Source: Megalopta genalis
Lineage: Eukaryota; Arthropoda; Insecta; Hymenoptera; Halictidae
Direction: 5' to 3'
Length of the DNA stretch: 64,000 bases
NCBI RefSeq assembly: GCF_051020955.1
Contig: NW_027476167.1
Span: 1-64,000, forward strand
Both the position numbers and the translations under genes were made by a program. The notes under the pieces are model-generated. The model had not been told where the DNA came from. It saw only the letters and a program-made list of their open reading frames with translations, and searched no databases. This document shows, piece by piece, positions 54,851-64,000 of the stretch; position 1 is the first letter of the stretch; each line of letters begins with the position of its first letter.

Positions 54851-57329
54851 GCAAAGTGATTCGTAAGTTTTTTAACAAAATCAGGAAAGAAGGAAATTCT
54901 GCGGCTGGAAGAAAAACACTGCATGTCACATATTTTCACTTTCGAGATGTTTGTCCTTTAAAGTTCTGGCCACCAATTCCTTTCTTGGTTTTCCATTTAT
55001 TGAGCTCATCGTATTTGCATAAACTGAAATTTCTTGAAATTGTAACATGTTGTGGTATTCTCTACAGTCACTGAATTATGCCGCGAGATCTAGGACGCTC
55101 GGAGCGTGGGCTGAGTCGAATGGTGGCGGCCCTGAGCAACGGCGGGTGCGCGTAGGGTTTGTGCGTCGTGCCGAGCCGTGAGTCTGGGGAGTGGGGAATG
55201 CCTCGCTTCTGGCTGAGGAAGCGATCTGCCGAGAACGAGGATCATTGTCGCGTAGACCGTAGCATTGGGTGTTTGAAAGAAATAATTGTAACTCTGATAA
55301 TTCGAGCCGAGATTAATTCATACGGAATGAAGGAAGATAGCCGCTAAAGACCATAGGGCAGCAGGCGAAATAATAAAGGACAGTGCTGGCAACAACTGGC
55401 AGCGACCGTTCTAAAGATATGTCAAGACTAGTGACCGGCCGGGAGCCGCATTCGTAACTGGGAATTTCTGATCGGTTTTTCGGTAAGTCTCATTATCAGT
55501 AAGAATTTCTTCATTTACATTTCGATGGCTCGGACACCTTCTCTCGGCTGGCCTAATTATTCGCCAGTGCGAATTATTACACGCACATGCGTTACGCATA
55601 TGGCGTCTCGAGGAAGCTTGCGAAACTGGAAGCACTTGTTTTCCACGTGGGAAATCGGTTCTTGCGGATATATGGCGTCGCGGCCATATATACCATTTTA
55701 GGTAGAATATCACTGTGACACGATCTTAGGGACTATTTGCGACCGTCTCGAATATTTTATAGCGACTCCTATTAATATTCGGACTACTTTTAAAACGCCA
55801 TAACTTGCTTAGAACTGGACTGAACAACTTGAATTTTGTTATTGTTTAGAATGATTAAAGAAAATAATATATGACGAAATATATATAACGAAGATTTAAG
55901 AAATGCATTTCGTACATCTCGGTAATTTATATGCATGTTGAAAATTTCAGCGGAATCGGTTGACTTTGGTATAAGCGGTAAACAATTAAAGATCGCAAAA
56001 ATCGCAGTTTTGTCCTGATTTTTAATATTTCTGTCCAATAATTGTGAGAAAGTTGCTGTTTTAAAATTTGTTTAATGCTCGTAACTATGACCTTGCGTTA
56101 ACTGATTTCGATGAAATTTTCGGCATGCATGTAACTTATCGAGATCTACTATACGTATTTTTTTTAATTTTCGTTATAGACTTAGAAAAGTTAAAAAACG
56201 AGAGTTTTTTAGTTTGTAACTGGTAGGTTTATTTTAAGTGCTCACCTTTTCCCACCTCTTTATACACTGCGTTCCACTCTCTTTTCTTACGATGTTTCTC
56301 ATATATTTTCTTTGCAATATGTAAGCTTATTTTCTAATAAAATGTCGCTTTATGGGCATGTCTTGTATTTATTTCTTTATTTCTAGATATCTGAAACTGT
56401 TTCTTAAATTGTTTAACGTAAGTATTGTATAACATACTGTGTAGCGTACCTGATTATACATTCACTTCAGGTTGATCCTCTATAACTTGAGATATTATTT
56501 TATTGTCGTTAAGAATATGAAATCCTTTATCATTTCCATATTTTTAATCACATTTTCTATATCGCACTCTACGCAGTGCGAAATGCACCTTGCGACATTA
56601 TACATATAACTTTGTGATTACGGTTTGTTCGCTATCTGATCTTTCATGCAAAGATGAATTACTTTCACCCACTTTTAGAAGCTGTTATTCATTTTTATTC
56701 CTCTATTCATGTTTGCTGCATCATCTTCTTTGCATTTTAATATGTTATCTTTATAATTTTTTTATGATATATACAGTAAATCTACCAATGTTATATTTAC
56801 GAGACAAGGAATTAATTGTTTCTGAAGCGTCTATTAATTTCAAATTTTTCTTCAATACAAAGCACCACTCTTTTTCTCTTTTCGTTTGATTTGTGTGAAG
56901 ACGTAATGAGAATATAGTTTCTGGACGAATCACATAGATACAAGTAACTGAATTAAATCATTACTTATCTTACATTCTATGCAGGAAGACTATGCTAGAA
57001 TTTCTAACTAAGAAACAAAAACAGTGTTTTGTATAATGGGTATGTCGCGTAGACTGGAGTTGGATAAGAGGAGCATCGTTCCTGACATCCAATTGTTGGT
57101 AACGGGTTACTATGTTGGATAAACATAGTCCAGATAAACGGTGTTTTACTAGTTCTTGTACTAGTTCTTCTATCATTAGTATTTATTTAAGATCGATGTC
57201 GTTTTTAAATCTCTATTTTATACGATTTTATGATTTGTTTATAGTATGTTTTTTTTTGTTGCAACTTGAATGTCCGAATTATATATAATATATATTATAT
57301 ATTATCAAATATTTCAAGATTTAATGAAA
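54851..57329. other. Stretch without a recognised gene, with a GC-rich island
   Basis: A GC-rich patch at 55080-55440 contrasts with the AT-rich surroundings and could be a promoter or first exon. No frame there has a known motif. At 55765-55790 GACTCCTATTAATATTCGGA resembles Tc1-like ends. No gene is supported. Confidence 0.4.
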
Positions 57330-57331
57330 AG

Positions 57332-57384
57332 TATTTATTTAATATAATGTTTTACAAGTACTGTATAAATAAGGATTCGGACCT
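57332..57384 (+). repeat. Direct repeat, left copy
   Basis: GTATTTATTTAATATAATGT then TTTAC and ATAAGGATTCGGACCT. It matches 58420-58470 apart from a short insertion. Confidence 0.7.
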
Positions 57385-57478
57385 TATTTAAGGTCCTATG
57401 CATATAAACTGTGAATCGTTTAATAGAGTTCGATGATGTACCTGCGCTGATGTCTGTTTTTGAGTTGAAGTAAATTAC

Positions 57479-58290
57479 CTCTCAGATGTTACACCAACAG
57501 AACTTTTATGATTTTCATTATTTTTATCGGTTTCTTTGCTTTTGTTACATGCTCCACTGCCATTAGCTTTATCTGTTTTTTCTGCTTCTTCTTCAACGCT
57601 ACTACTATTGTCAATAACTATTATCTTGTCATTATTAAAGGGTTTTACCGGTCTATTAGCGAATAATGTTTGCATCTATAAAATAGCATGCGATTATTCA
57701 ATCTGTCAAATGTAATAGTATATTATCATTTTTAAATGAGTTTGTTTGCAAGTATACATATACTTCTGTCTTTTCTTTTTGTGCTTCCTCCTTTCTCTTA
57801 TCACAATAATTTTTAATTTCTTTCCTGATATTTCCAATATCTGCAGTTGTTCCACTAGTTTCCAAACATGGCACAAGTTCTTTTATTTCACGGCTATATG
57901 TAAAGAATTAATAGTAACAATACAATCGAGCTTATAATGGCAAATCAATATTTTGAAATATTACATTGTATATGCTTTACCTGTGTAGGTTATTAAAAGC
58001 GTTAGTCTTATTTTTGTTAACAAATTTACCTAATGCTTTATTTAGATCATTCACTGTTAGTATTGTTCATAGGTTTTTATTTTCATCCAAACTGAAGTGT
58101 CTTTTTAGTTTTGCTTGTATATGGTTTCCACAAAACCTTAATTCTCCTAATTAAAAAACCAAACAAATTTTACCTTCGAGCACCTTGTAGAATATCGCAA
58201 TCTTTGTTTACCTCAGTATAGCCCATAATGTCAGCCGTATCCTGGAGTTAATCACTAATACCGTCAAAATCAAACGACGATCGCTTCGTA
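57479..58290 (-). pseudogene. Remnant of an intron-containing gene, product unknown
   Basis: Three exon-like blocks are seen on the minus strand: 58146-57981, 57893-57764 and 57675-57479. They are bounded by AG acceptors and GT donors, and the reading frame carries over correctly from block to block. The blocks read about FCGNHIQAKLKRHFSLDENK, EIKELVPCLETSGTTADIGN and NRPVKPFNNDKIIVID, then an acidic, polar tail. A coding-like stretch upstream (to ~58290) reads LQDTADIMGYTEVNKDCDIL. In-frame stops occur in the first block (TGA) and in the upstream stretch (TAA), so it is probably a decayed duplicate. I do not recognise the family. Direct repeats flank it at 57332 and 58420. Confidence 0.5.
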
Positions 58291-58419
58291 CCGGAACTTC
58301 TTGTTTTACAGAATATTTGATAATATTTATTTGACAGCACACACTTAAAAAAGTCACGAAGATAATTATATGTATGTATTCGTGTCTGTGTATGTACAAC
58401 GATGTTGTTGTGATCTAAA

Positions 58420-58470
58420 GTATTTATTTAAATATAATGTTTTACTATATAAACAAGGATTCGGACCTGA
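58420..58470 (+). repeat. Direct repeat, right copy
   Basis: GTATTTATTTAAATATAATG, then TTTTACTATATAAACAAGGA and TTCGGACCT, matching 57332-57384 in the same orientation. Confidence 0.7.
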
Positions 58471-59075
58471 ACAAACTAATTTGGATCGTTGGTTTCCAAA
58501 CAATTCTTTGCAAATATTATCTTTCATTTCTTTTTTAATTTATACTTTTTTAATTATAATCCTATTCTACTGTTATTATTATTATCATTATGTATATGTA
58601 TTTTTAAGACTATTATATTCTTACAATAAGTGGTCTAATTTCCTCCCTATCCGCCTATCTTATCCGTTATGTTTTTGTCCGTGATTACTTATCCAACCCT
58701 TTTTCTCGACACTGTTTCCTCTGGTTCGGTTTGGATTTCTTGGTTTTTGGTCTTTTCGACCCTGGTCTGGGTAGCTCTTCCCGTGCATGTTTTTCTTTAT
58801 CCCGATTTGAAATTTTTAGAAAAATACATCTTCCTGTCATGGTTATGTTAAATATGTTATGTTAAATTATGTTCAATTAAATAATCTTAGCAGATCTCCG
58901 TTTGCGTAAATGCCTCAGTGAACATTCTGGTAATAAATGTTGGTTGTTCAAACTACTACGTTCAATTGGCTCTAACTATTTATGACGATGATTTATGGAT
59001 TATATGTGTTTTTCTTTTTATATATGTGTGTGTGTTGCTGTTAACGGTCATGAGTGACCACACTGAGTGACCACA
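58471..59075. other. AT-rich stretch without a recognised gene
   Basis: Nothing recognised. Confidence 0.45.
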
Positions 59076-59390
59076 TCAATGGCCTTGCAAATTTTTAATT
59101 GCTGTAATGTCTCTAGTTACATTTCGAAATATATATTCTTCGATGCATTCTCGGCATCGACTAGCGTTTGATGTTTCCAGGATTACAGAACCATATCCTT
59201 CACAATGACAGTCTGCCTCACTTATGTGGTTTCCTGCGATGGTATGCCAGCAGCCTTCAGGAAATAATTCTCTTTCTTCTGCTGCCACTCGAGACCAACA
59301 TTTTTCACACAATTTCTATTTTTCAGCTTCAAACACGAGTTGCATTTTCCTTATACATTGGCATATTAAGAGATCCTCGTGCACCTCTGG
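59076..59390 (-). CDS. Cysteine-rich protein fragment, unidentified
   Basis: The minus frame ending at 59076 reads CEKCWSRVAAEERELFPEGC, then EADCHCEGYGSVILE and RCRECIEEYIFRNVTRDITA. Upstream, after an in-frame TAG at about 59314, the same frame continues with VGQCYPEVHEDLLICQCIRK. CxxC, CxC and CxxC pairs recur, which suggests a metal-binding or disulphide-rich domain. I do not recognise it. It joins the outer end of the inverted-repeat arm at 59416, and a weak VGQC match lies beyond the other arm. Confidence 0.35.
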
Positions 59391-59415
59391 ATAACACTGT
59401 CCGACACGATTTTTG

Positions 59416-59652
59416 GGTTCCTATAGCCACTATGAAATTCTTGTATAGCTTCACTCCCTGAACAAGAATCCGGAAACCGAATTCCTCCATCACCCTCAGT
59501 TTTTTAAATAAACGAACTTTTGTAAAAACCCAAAATTTTCGACAAAAATGAGGTATTGCATGGAAAGTACAAACGTTAGAAAGTTCTAATTGGTGTTAAA
59601 AGATAAAGGAGAGCTTCCCGAATATAGTGGCATGCAATTTATTAATTGTTTC
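59416..59652 (+). repeat. Large inverted repeat, left arm
   Basis: 237 bp pairing with 60201-60436 with about five mismatches. The inner ~165 bp, from about GTTTTTTAAATAAACGAACT to AATTTATTAATTGTTTC, are perfect. Confidence 0.92.
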
Positions 59653-60200
59653 TTCGTTAAATATATATTTAAATATTTATTTAATTATATGGCGTAGAAG
59701 CCAAAATTATACTAGTGTTAGAATACTTTCGTTACCAACTCCAAATACTCTGGTGTGATTTTTTGTGTGAAATATATCACAGTTTGGTGATTGTTATCCA
59801 CAGAAATATGTAAAAAAGAAACAGAACATTGAAGTACTAAAAAAAATTCAAATATTATTTACGAAAAGTGGGTGCCCCATTGGATCCCTCCATCGGTGTT
59901 GATTACCCATAGCCTCGGCCCTGTCGGACAGAGAGAAGCGAGCAGCGAAGCACATGGCGGCAAAATATCGTGTACATGTTGCCGACGAACATTTTCTCGA
60001 TCTACTCAAAGTGTACATCGTTCCGACACTTCTATCGGGCGGTTTCTTCTTCAGAAATGTCTACAGAATCCGATCCTGGGTAGAGTTTTCGTGCTGAACA
60101 AAGAGCTTTTCGTAAAAATACAAAAATATTGTGCAGAAACTGCGCACGTCGACACTTTTTTAAACTTTGACATTAATTTATCGCTGTTTAGGACCAGAAA
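59653..60200. other. Spacer of the large inverted repeat
   Basis: About 550 bp between the arms. A plus frame at 59872-60207 (111 codons) has no recognised motif. Confidence 0.5.
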
Positions 60201-60436
60201 CAATTAATAAATTGCATGCCACTATATTCGGGAAGCTCTCCTTTATCTTTTAACACCAATTAGAACTTTCTAACGTTTGTACTTTCCATGCAATACCTCA
60301 TTTTTGTCGAAAATTTTGGGTTTTTACAAAAGTTCGTTTATTTAAAAAACTGAGGATGATGGAGCAATTCGGTTTTCGGATTCTTGTTCAGGGAGTGAAG
60401 CTCTACAAGAATTTCATAGTGACTATAGGAACCCAG
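60201..60436 (-). repeat. Large inverted repeat, right arm
   Basis: Reverse complement of 59416-59652. The outer end lies ~100 bp from the end of the gypsy integrase remnant. Confidence 0.92.
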
Positions 60437-60539
60437 AAAAAAAGTTTGATTTTGTCGGGCAGTGTAATCAGCGGGATTTACTTCATCCTGAAAGTGATTC
60501 CAATTTTTAATTTGTGTCGGACGAACTATCGAAGACGAA

Positions 60540-61266
60540 GGAGTGTTTTAATTTATTCTGATGTTTCGCGATTAGGTGTCCGGTCGCATCTGTTTTTAAG
60601 ATTGCATTATTTATATCCGACATCTACTATCTCGTATGGCCCGATGTAACGTGGATCGAATTTACTTGTTTCAGATTCTTTTTACACATGGACGTATTAC
60701 TCCACCATAAGCTATGTCGGATTAGCTCACTTATCGTAATATAGCTTGTTACGTAATCAAATAAGATCCAAAAGTCGGCCTATTCTTTTCTGAGGGGAAC
60801 GCACTACTGGCTGTTTCGTGGTTTTCCCGAAGATTAATTCGTAGGGTGTGAAATTCGTAGCTTCGTGAACGGAGGTATTTATATGAAATCATGGCAAATG
60901 GTAAGTAGAGGTCCCATTCTTCATATGACTCGATGTGTTGTTTTAGATATTCTGTTAATACAATATATGGCTCCTTTTTAACGATCCATCTCGGCAACAT
61001 GTAGCATTAGTTTCCCAAGAAACTAATGCTTACATCTATCAAAATGGATTTTGCTGTCCCACGTATTGCAATGAAATGACTCGCGGACGCGTCAGCTATT
61101 ATCATGGCTTTAATATCTGATAAAGCAACTGCTAACCAATACTTTTTTAAATTGTCTCGCATAGTTAAAATGTAGCGATCTCCATTGATTGTTTTTGGAA
61201 GTAGTCCAAATGTGTCGATGGCAAGTTCGTCAAAAGGTTCCAGAGATATTGATATTTTTCTTTTAA
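60540..61266 (-). pseudogene. Gypsy integrase (third gypsy copy), part left of piggyBac
   Basis: Minus frames read ISISLEPFDELAIDTFGLLP (first Asp of the core), NGDRYILTMRDNLKKYWLAV, then VLTEYLKQHIESYEEWDLYL and PFAMISYKYLRS. The C-terminal domain shows SKFDPRYIGPYEIVDVGY and HLIAKHQNKLK. The second catalytic region is degraded, with a frame break near 61000. The upstream side ends at the TTAA (61263-61266) where piggyBac inserted. The zinc module lies on the far side of that element. Confidence 0.82.
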
Positions 61267-63713
61267 CCCTTTCGGTACGGAGGACCTGGCCGCGGTTATA
61301 CATTCGTGGAACGAGGAAGTTTTCCGCGAGAGTGGTTGCACTGTCCGACAGCGTAAGTCGCGAAAACATGTTTTGCGGCATTCATAGAAATCTCGAGCGT
61401 GATTGACACTAAACTTTTCATTCGGACCGCGACATCGGTGACTGACGCGGAATTTAACGTGTTTGAAAAACATTTCTAAAATGTTTATACTGCTTTGTCG
61501 TAACTTAAACCAATCCTCGGCAGAAAACCGATTTCGACGGAATCTTATCTCGCGGGTCAGACGTAAGGACAGACAAAACAGGCATGGCGCTTAACGTTTT
61601 AAAATCATATCTTTTTCTTTACAGTACATTAATTAAAGTAAATGACATTGATATAAATAATATGGCCCAATATCACAAAATTAAAATAAAGAACAAAACT
61701 AATAGTGTAACATAATAAATAATAAAACTAATAGTGAAATATAATCAACGACAAAATTAATAGTGTAACTTGGTGTGATAGTTTTCGAAACAAGGGGAAA
61801 CGCGCAAGCCCACATTACATTGTTCGCACTGATACTTGGATTCACGTCTCACACCACCGACTGATATATCGAAGGAAAATGTCCCCCTGTGAGCCTTGTG
61901 GGATAATTACTTCTTGACTTGCTGCACCGATGATATTCATGATTCTTGTGTGTTATTTTTCTAATATTTCCTTAATCAACTGAAGGTGAAATTTCGCCAT
62001 TGAGATTTGTTTTTTTGTGGTGTGCTTATATAGGCAGTATGCGTTCCACACGCAAATGTCGATCAAGTGGAAAAAGAGAGTATTTGCGATACCACTTTAA
62101 ACTTTTGCGAGTTGCATCGATAGTAATTATCACCATATCTGATTTATCGATTGTACCCATTGAAGAGTTATAATCTATTACGCATTTGGGCTTTAGAATA
62201 ATTTCATTTTTTCTTGACTTCTTAGGTACTTCTGCAAATTCTGCAGTATGGATAGTGTGAAAAGCATATCAAATTTCTTTCTATCAAACCATTTCATTGC
62301 AAACAGATTTTCAGATGAGCGGAACACTGCCTCTTCTTTTTTCAATTTATCAGTTATTTTAAGCATCTCTTTCCGTCTTCTTTGCACAGTGCCACAAGCG
62401 TTCGTACTTTTTTCGTGGAGTAGGTTGAACAATATGGGACTGGAAAACCAGTTGTCCAGATAAATAGTATGGCCTTTGTTTAGAAAAGGTTGCAAAAGCG
62501 ACATTACAATGTTCCCTGGCTTTCCAATATATTGATATTCGGTAGTTACAGTAGCACTAGCCCCACAATAAATGATTATATCTTGGATATAATCCGTCTT
62601 GCAGTCACAAAGTAGGAATGATTTTATATCAAACCTACTCCTTTTCGAGGGAATATATTGTTTAAATGAGAGACGGCCTTTGTAGAGGAGTAGACTTTCG
62701 TCTATACATAACCGCTGGTATGGCTGAAATGCATTGATAAAAAGATGTTCGTAGCATTTCCACTACTTCATTTATTTTGTGTAAACGATCGGCAGTGTGG
62801 CCGACTATGTTCGTAAAATGCAACATTTTCAATAATGAAAAGTAGCGATCTCTACTCATAATTTTACTGAAAATATCGCTTCGGAGAATCTTATCTTTAG
62901 ACCAATATTCATTTAAGGATAACTTTTTGGTTCGCGTCATTAATAACGACGCAGCAATAAAACAATATAATTCATCCACTTCCATCCCTTCTGAAGCGTT
63001 CAAGTGATCTCTTTTGAGCTGTCGACACCGGTAATAGTTTGTTTTTTCCACAATAAATTTAACTAAATCTTTAGAAAAAAGCAGTCTGAAGCAATCCAAA
63101 ATTCTCGACGAACGATTTAAATTGTTCCCTACTACTCCCGAAGGATGTGGCGTAAAATCATGAATTTTTGGACTAAGCTTCTTTGATGTCCATTTGATGC
63201 TAGAAGGAGTATCAATTCGTACTTCAGGCTCTTCTGCTTCTTCAGATACCGAGGTGCTAAGTACACGTGCTCGATTGTTCCCCGTTTTGCGAAATGCTAA
63301 ATTATATTGATTTTCTTCATCAGAATCTCTTTTGGAATCAATGATTTCCTTTATTCATTGTTCTCCTTTCAAGCGTTTTACACTCATCCTGAAGGGAACT
63401 AAATTCAAATTGTAAGTTATACATTAAAAAAATTAACGATATAAGCAAACATTCCAATTTGTTTTTCGTAGCTTATCTATATATTATAAAACATATATAA
63501 TTAAGGCACGCTATTGACTGTTACTAATTATATATTATAATGGAACGATTAGAACAGCCGGGAATTTTAAACACAGGATAGTAAAGTAATGTGTACTATA
63601 GAGAGTAATCATACCCACATAACTTTCCGTTGGTGCTGTTCACGGTGCCCACATAAAGTGCCCACATAACTTTCCGTGGATGCCGCCAATAGGCGGCGGT
63701 AGTACCGAAAGGG
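61267..63713 (-). mobile_element. Structurally complete piggyBac-like element
   Basis: Exact terminal repeats CCCTTTCGGTAC (61267-61278) and GTACCGAAAGGG (63702-63713) are flanked by TTAA on both sides (61263-61266, 63714-63717). Size is 2447 bp. A piggyBac transposase on the minus strand fills most of it. The right end has a palindrome GCCGCCAATAGGCGGC and a direct repeat of CCCACATAACTTTCCGT. Confidence 0.93.
61960..63387 (-). pseudogene. piggyBac-family transposase, pseudogene 2
   Basis: The ATG at 63387 opens a ten-codon frame closed by TGA at 63355-63357. The same frame continues with an acidic N-terminus and then SRILDCFRLLFSKDLVKFIV, EGMEVDELYCFIAASLLMTR and IMSRDRYFSLLKMLHFTN. A frameshift near 62745 precedes RLCIDESLLLYKGRLSFKQY (catalytic Asp). 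Later come GHTIYLDNWFSSP (catalytic Asp), and below 62190 the block PKCVIDYNSSMGTIDKSD (catalytic Asp). The gene lies wholly within the terminal repeats. It carries at least two lesions, so is probably inactive, although its ends remain mobilisable in principle. Confidence 0.87.
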
Positions 63714-64000
63714 TTAATTGATTTAAGGTTTCCGTTACACCCTTGTGACCTGCGATTAATCTACTGCAAGCTTCTTCTATTAATTTTCATCGAATTTCAT
63801 CTGCTGGTGTGACAATGTTATTCGTGTTCGTAGGTTGTGGCAAAACTGGGCTAATATCTGGTTCGTCTCCATCAGTTGAACTGCTGTTCTCCTGGGATTT
63901 AGATTCGCAATCAGGTATAGACTAAGTTATACTTGGTTTACTGATCTTGGCAGGTGAGATTATTGGTAGATGTAATGGCGTAGATGAGGCTCCTGGGAGA
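63714..64000 (-). pseudogene. Gypsy integrase (third gypsy copy), part right of piggyBac
   Basis: Minus frame: a proline/serine-rich stretch, one TGA, then KLIEEACSRLIAGHKGVTET and LNQL ending at the TTAA. GHKGVTETLNQL is the first half of the integrase zinc module. It matches the orientation of 60540-61266. The cysteine pair of the module is not found on either side, so a small deletion predates or accompanied the insertion. Confidence 0.72.

Noticed and set aside
58370..58851. Hydrophobic plus-strand ORFs at 58.4-58.9 kb
   Set aside because: Translation of T-rich DNA gives apparent membrane segments; no motif or gene structure.
61267..61381. Upstream part of the ORF 61007-61381 as integrase
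   Set aside because: The piggyBac terminus begins at 61267, so codons to its right belong to the piggyBac end, not to the gypsy integrase.

Overview
The window looks like repeat-rich, heterochromatin-like DNA from an insect, most likely a hymenopteran and possibly an ant. That is an inference. It rests on the families present: BEL/Pao and Ty3/gypsy (errantivirus-type) LTR elements, an R1-clade LINE, piggyBac, hAT and Tc1/mariner elements, and a Polinton/Maverick-like block with a DUF8207-type gene of the kind I associate with ant genomes. No tRNA, rRNA, CRISPR array or complete host gene was recognised. Nearly every coding sequence belongs to a mobile element, and nearly all are broken.

Layout. 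Positions 1-980 hold a ~145-bp tandem satellite. Positions 981-3975 hold a multi-block 8-bp satellite, which resumes at 11046-11811. Between the two halves sits a BEL/Pao element (3976-11045) with two 501-bp LTRs, a fragmented gag-pol, and a 633-bp insertion with an 11-bp target duplication. From 13544 to 16950 there is a decayed Polinton/adintovirus-like module: penton-like, protease and minor-capsid-like genes leftward; packaging ATPase, a small ORF, a DUF8207-type protein and an integrase start rightward. A 298-bp LTR follows it.

From about 18847 to 31306 lies a gypsy/errantivirus-like provirus (5' LTR, gag, pol, env) lacking a 3' LTR. Its integrase is split by a full-length R1-clade LINE (22980-29115, minus strand) bounded by a 14-bp target duplication. 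From 31.3 kb to the end the DNA is AT-rich and full of older remnants: possible LTRs at 33832 and 35452, a piggyBac pseudogene (37318-38826), pieces of a LINE, a gypsy integrase fragment (41340-41960), a deleted hAT element (46449-46921), Tc1-like remnants, and a solo LTR (53176-53669) of the same BEL family as the left element. Near 57.4-58.3 kb there is a remnant of an intron-containing gene. A large inverted repeat lies at 59416-60436. At the right edge a structurally complete piggyBac element (61267-63713) sits in the integrase of another gypsy element.

How the parts relate: the dominant theme is nesting (BEL into satellite, a small retroelement into BEL, LINE into errantivirus, piggyBac into gypsy). 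The most unusual coding block is the Polinton-like module, which carries virus-type morphogenesis genes. Several frameshifts in the BEL element and the LINE fall on G or C homopolymers, so some may be assembly errors rather than mutations.
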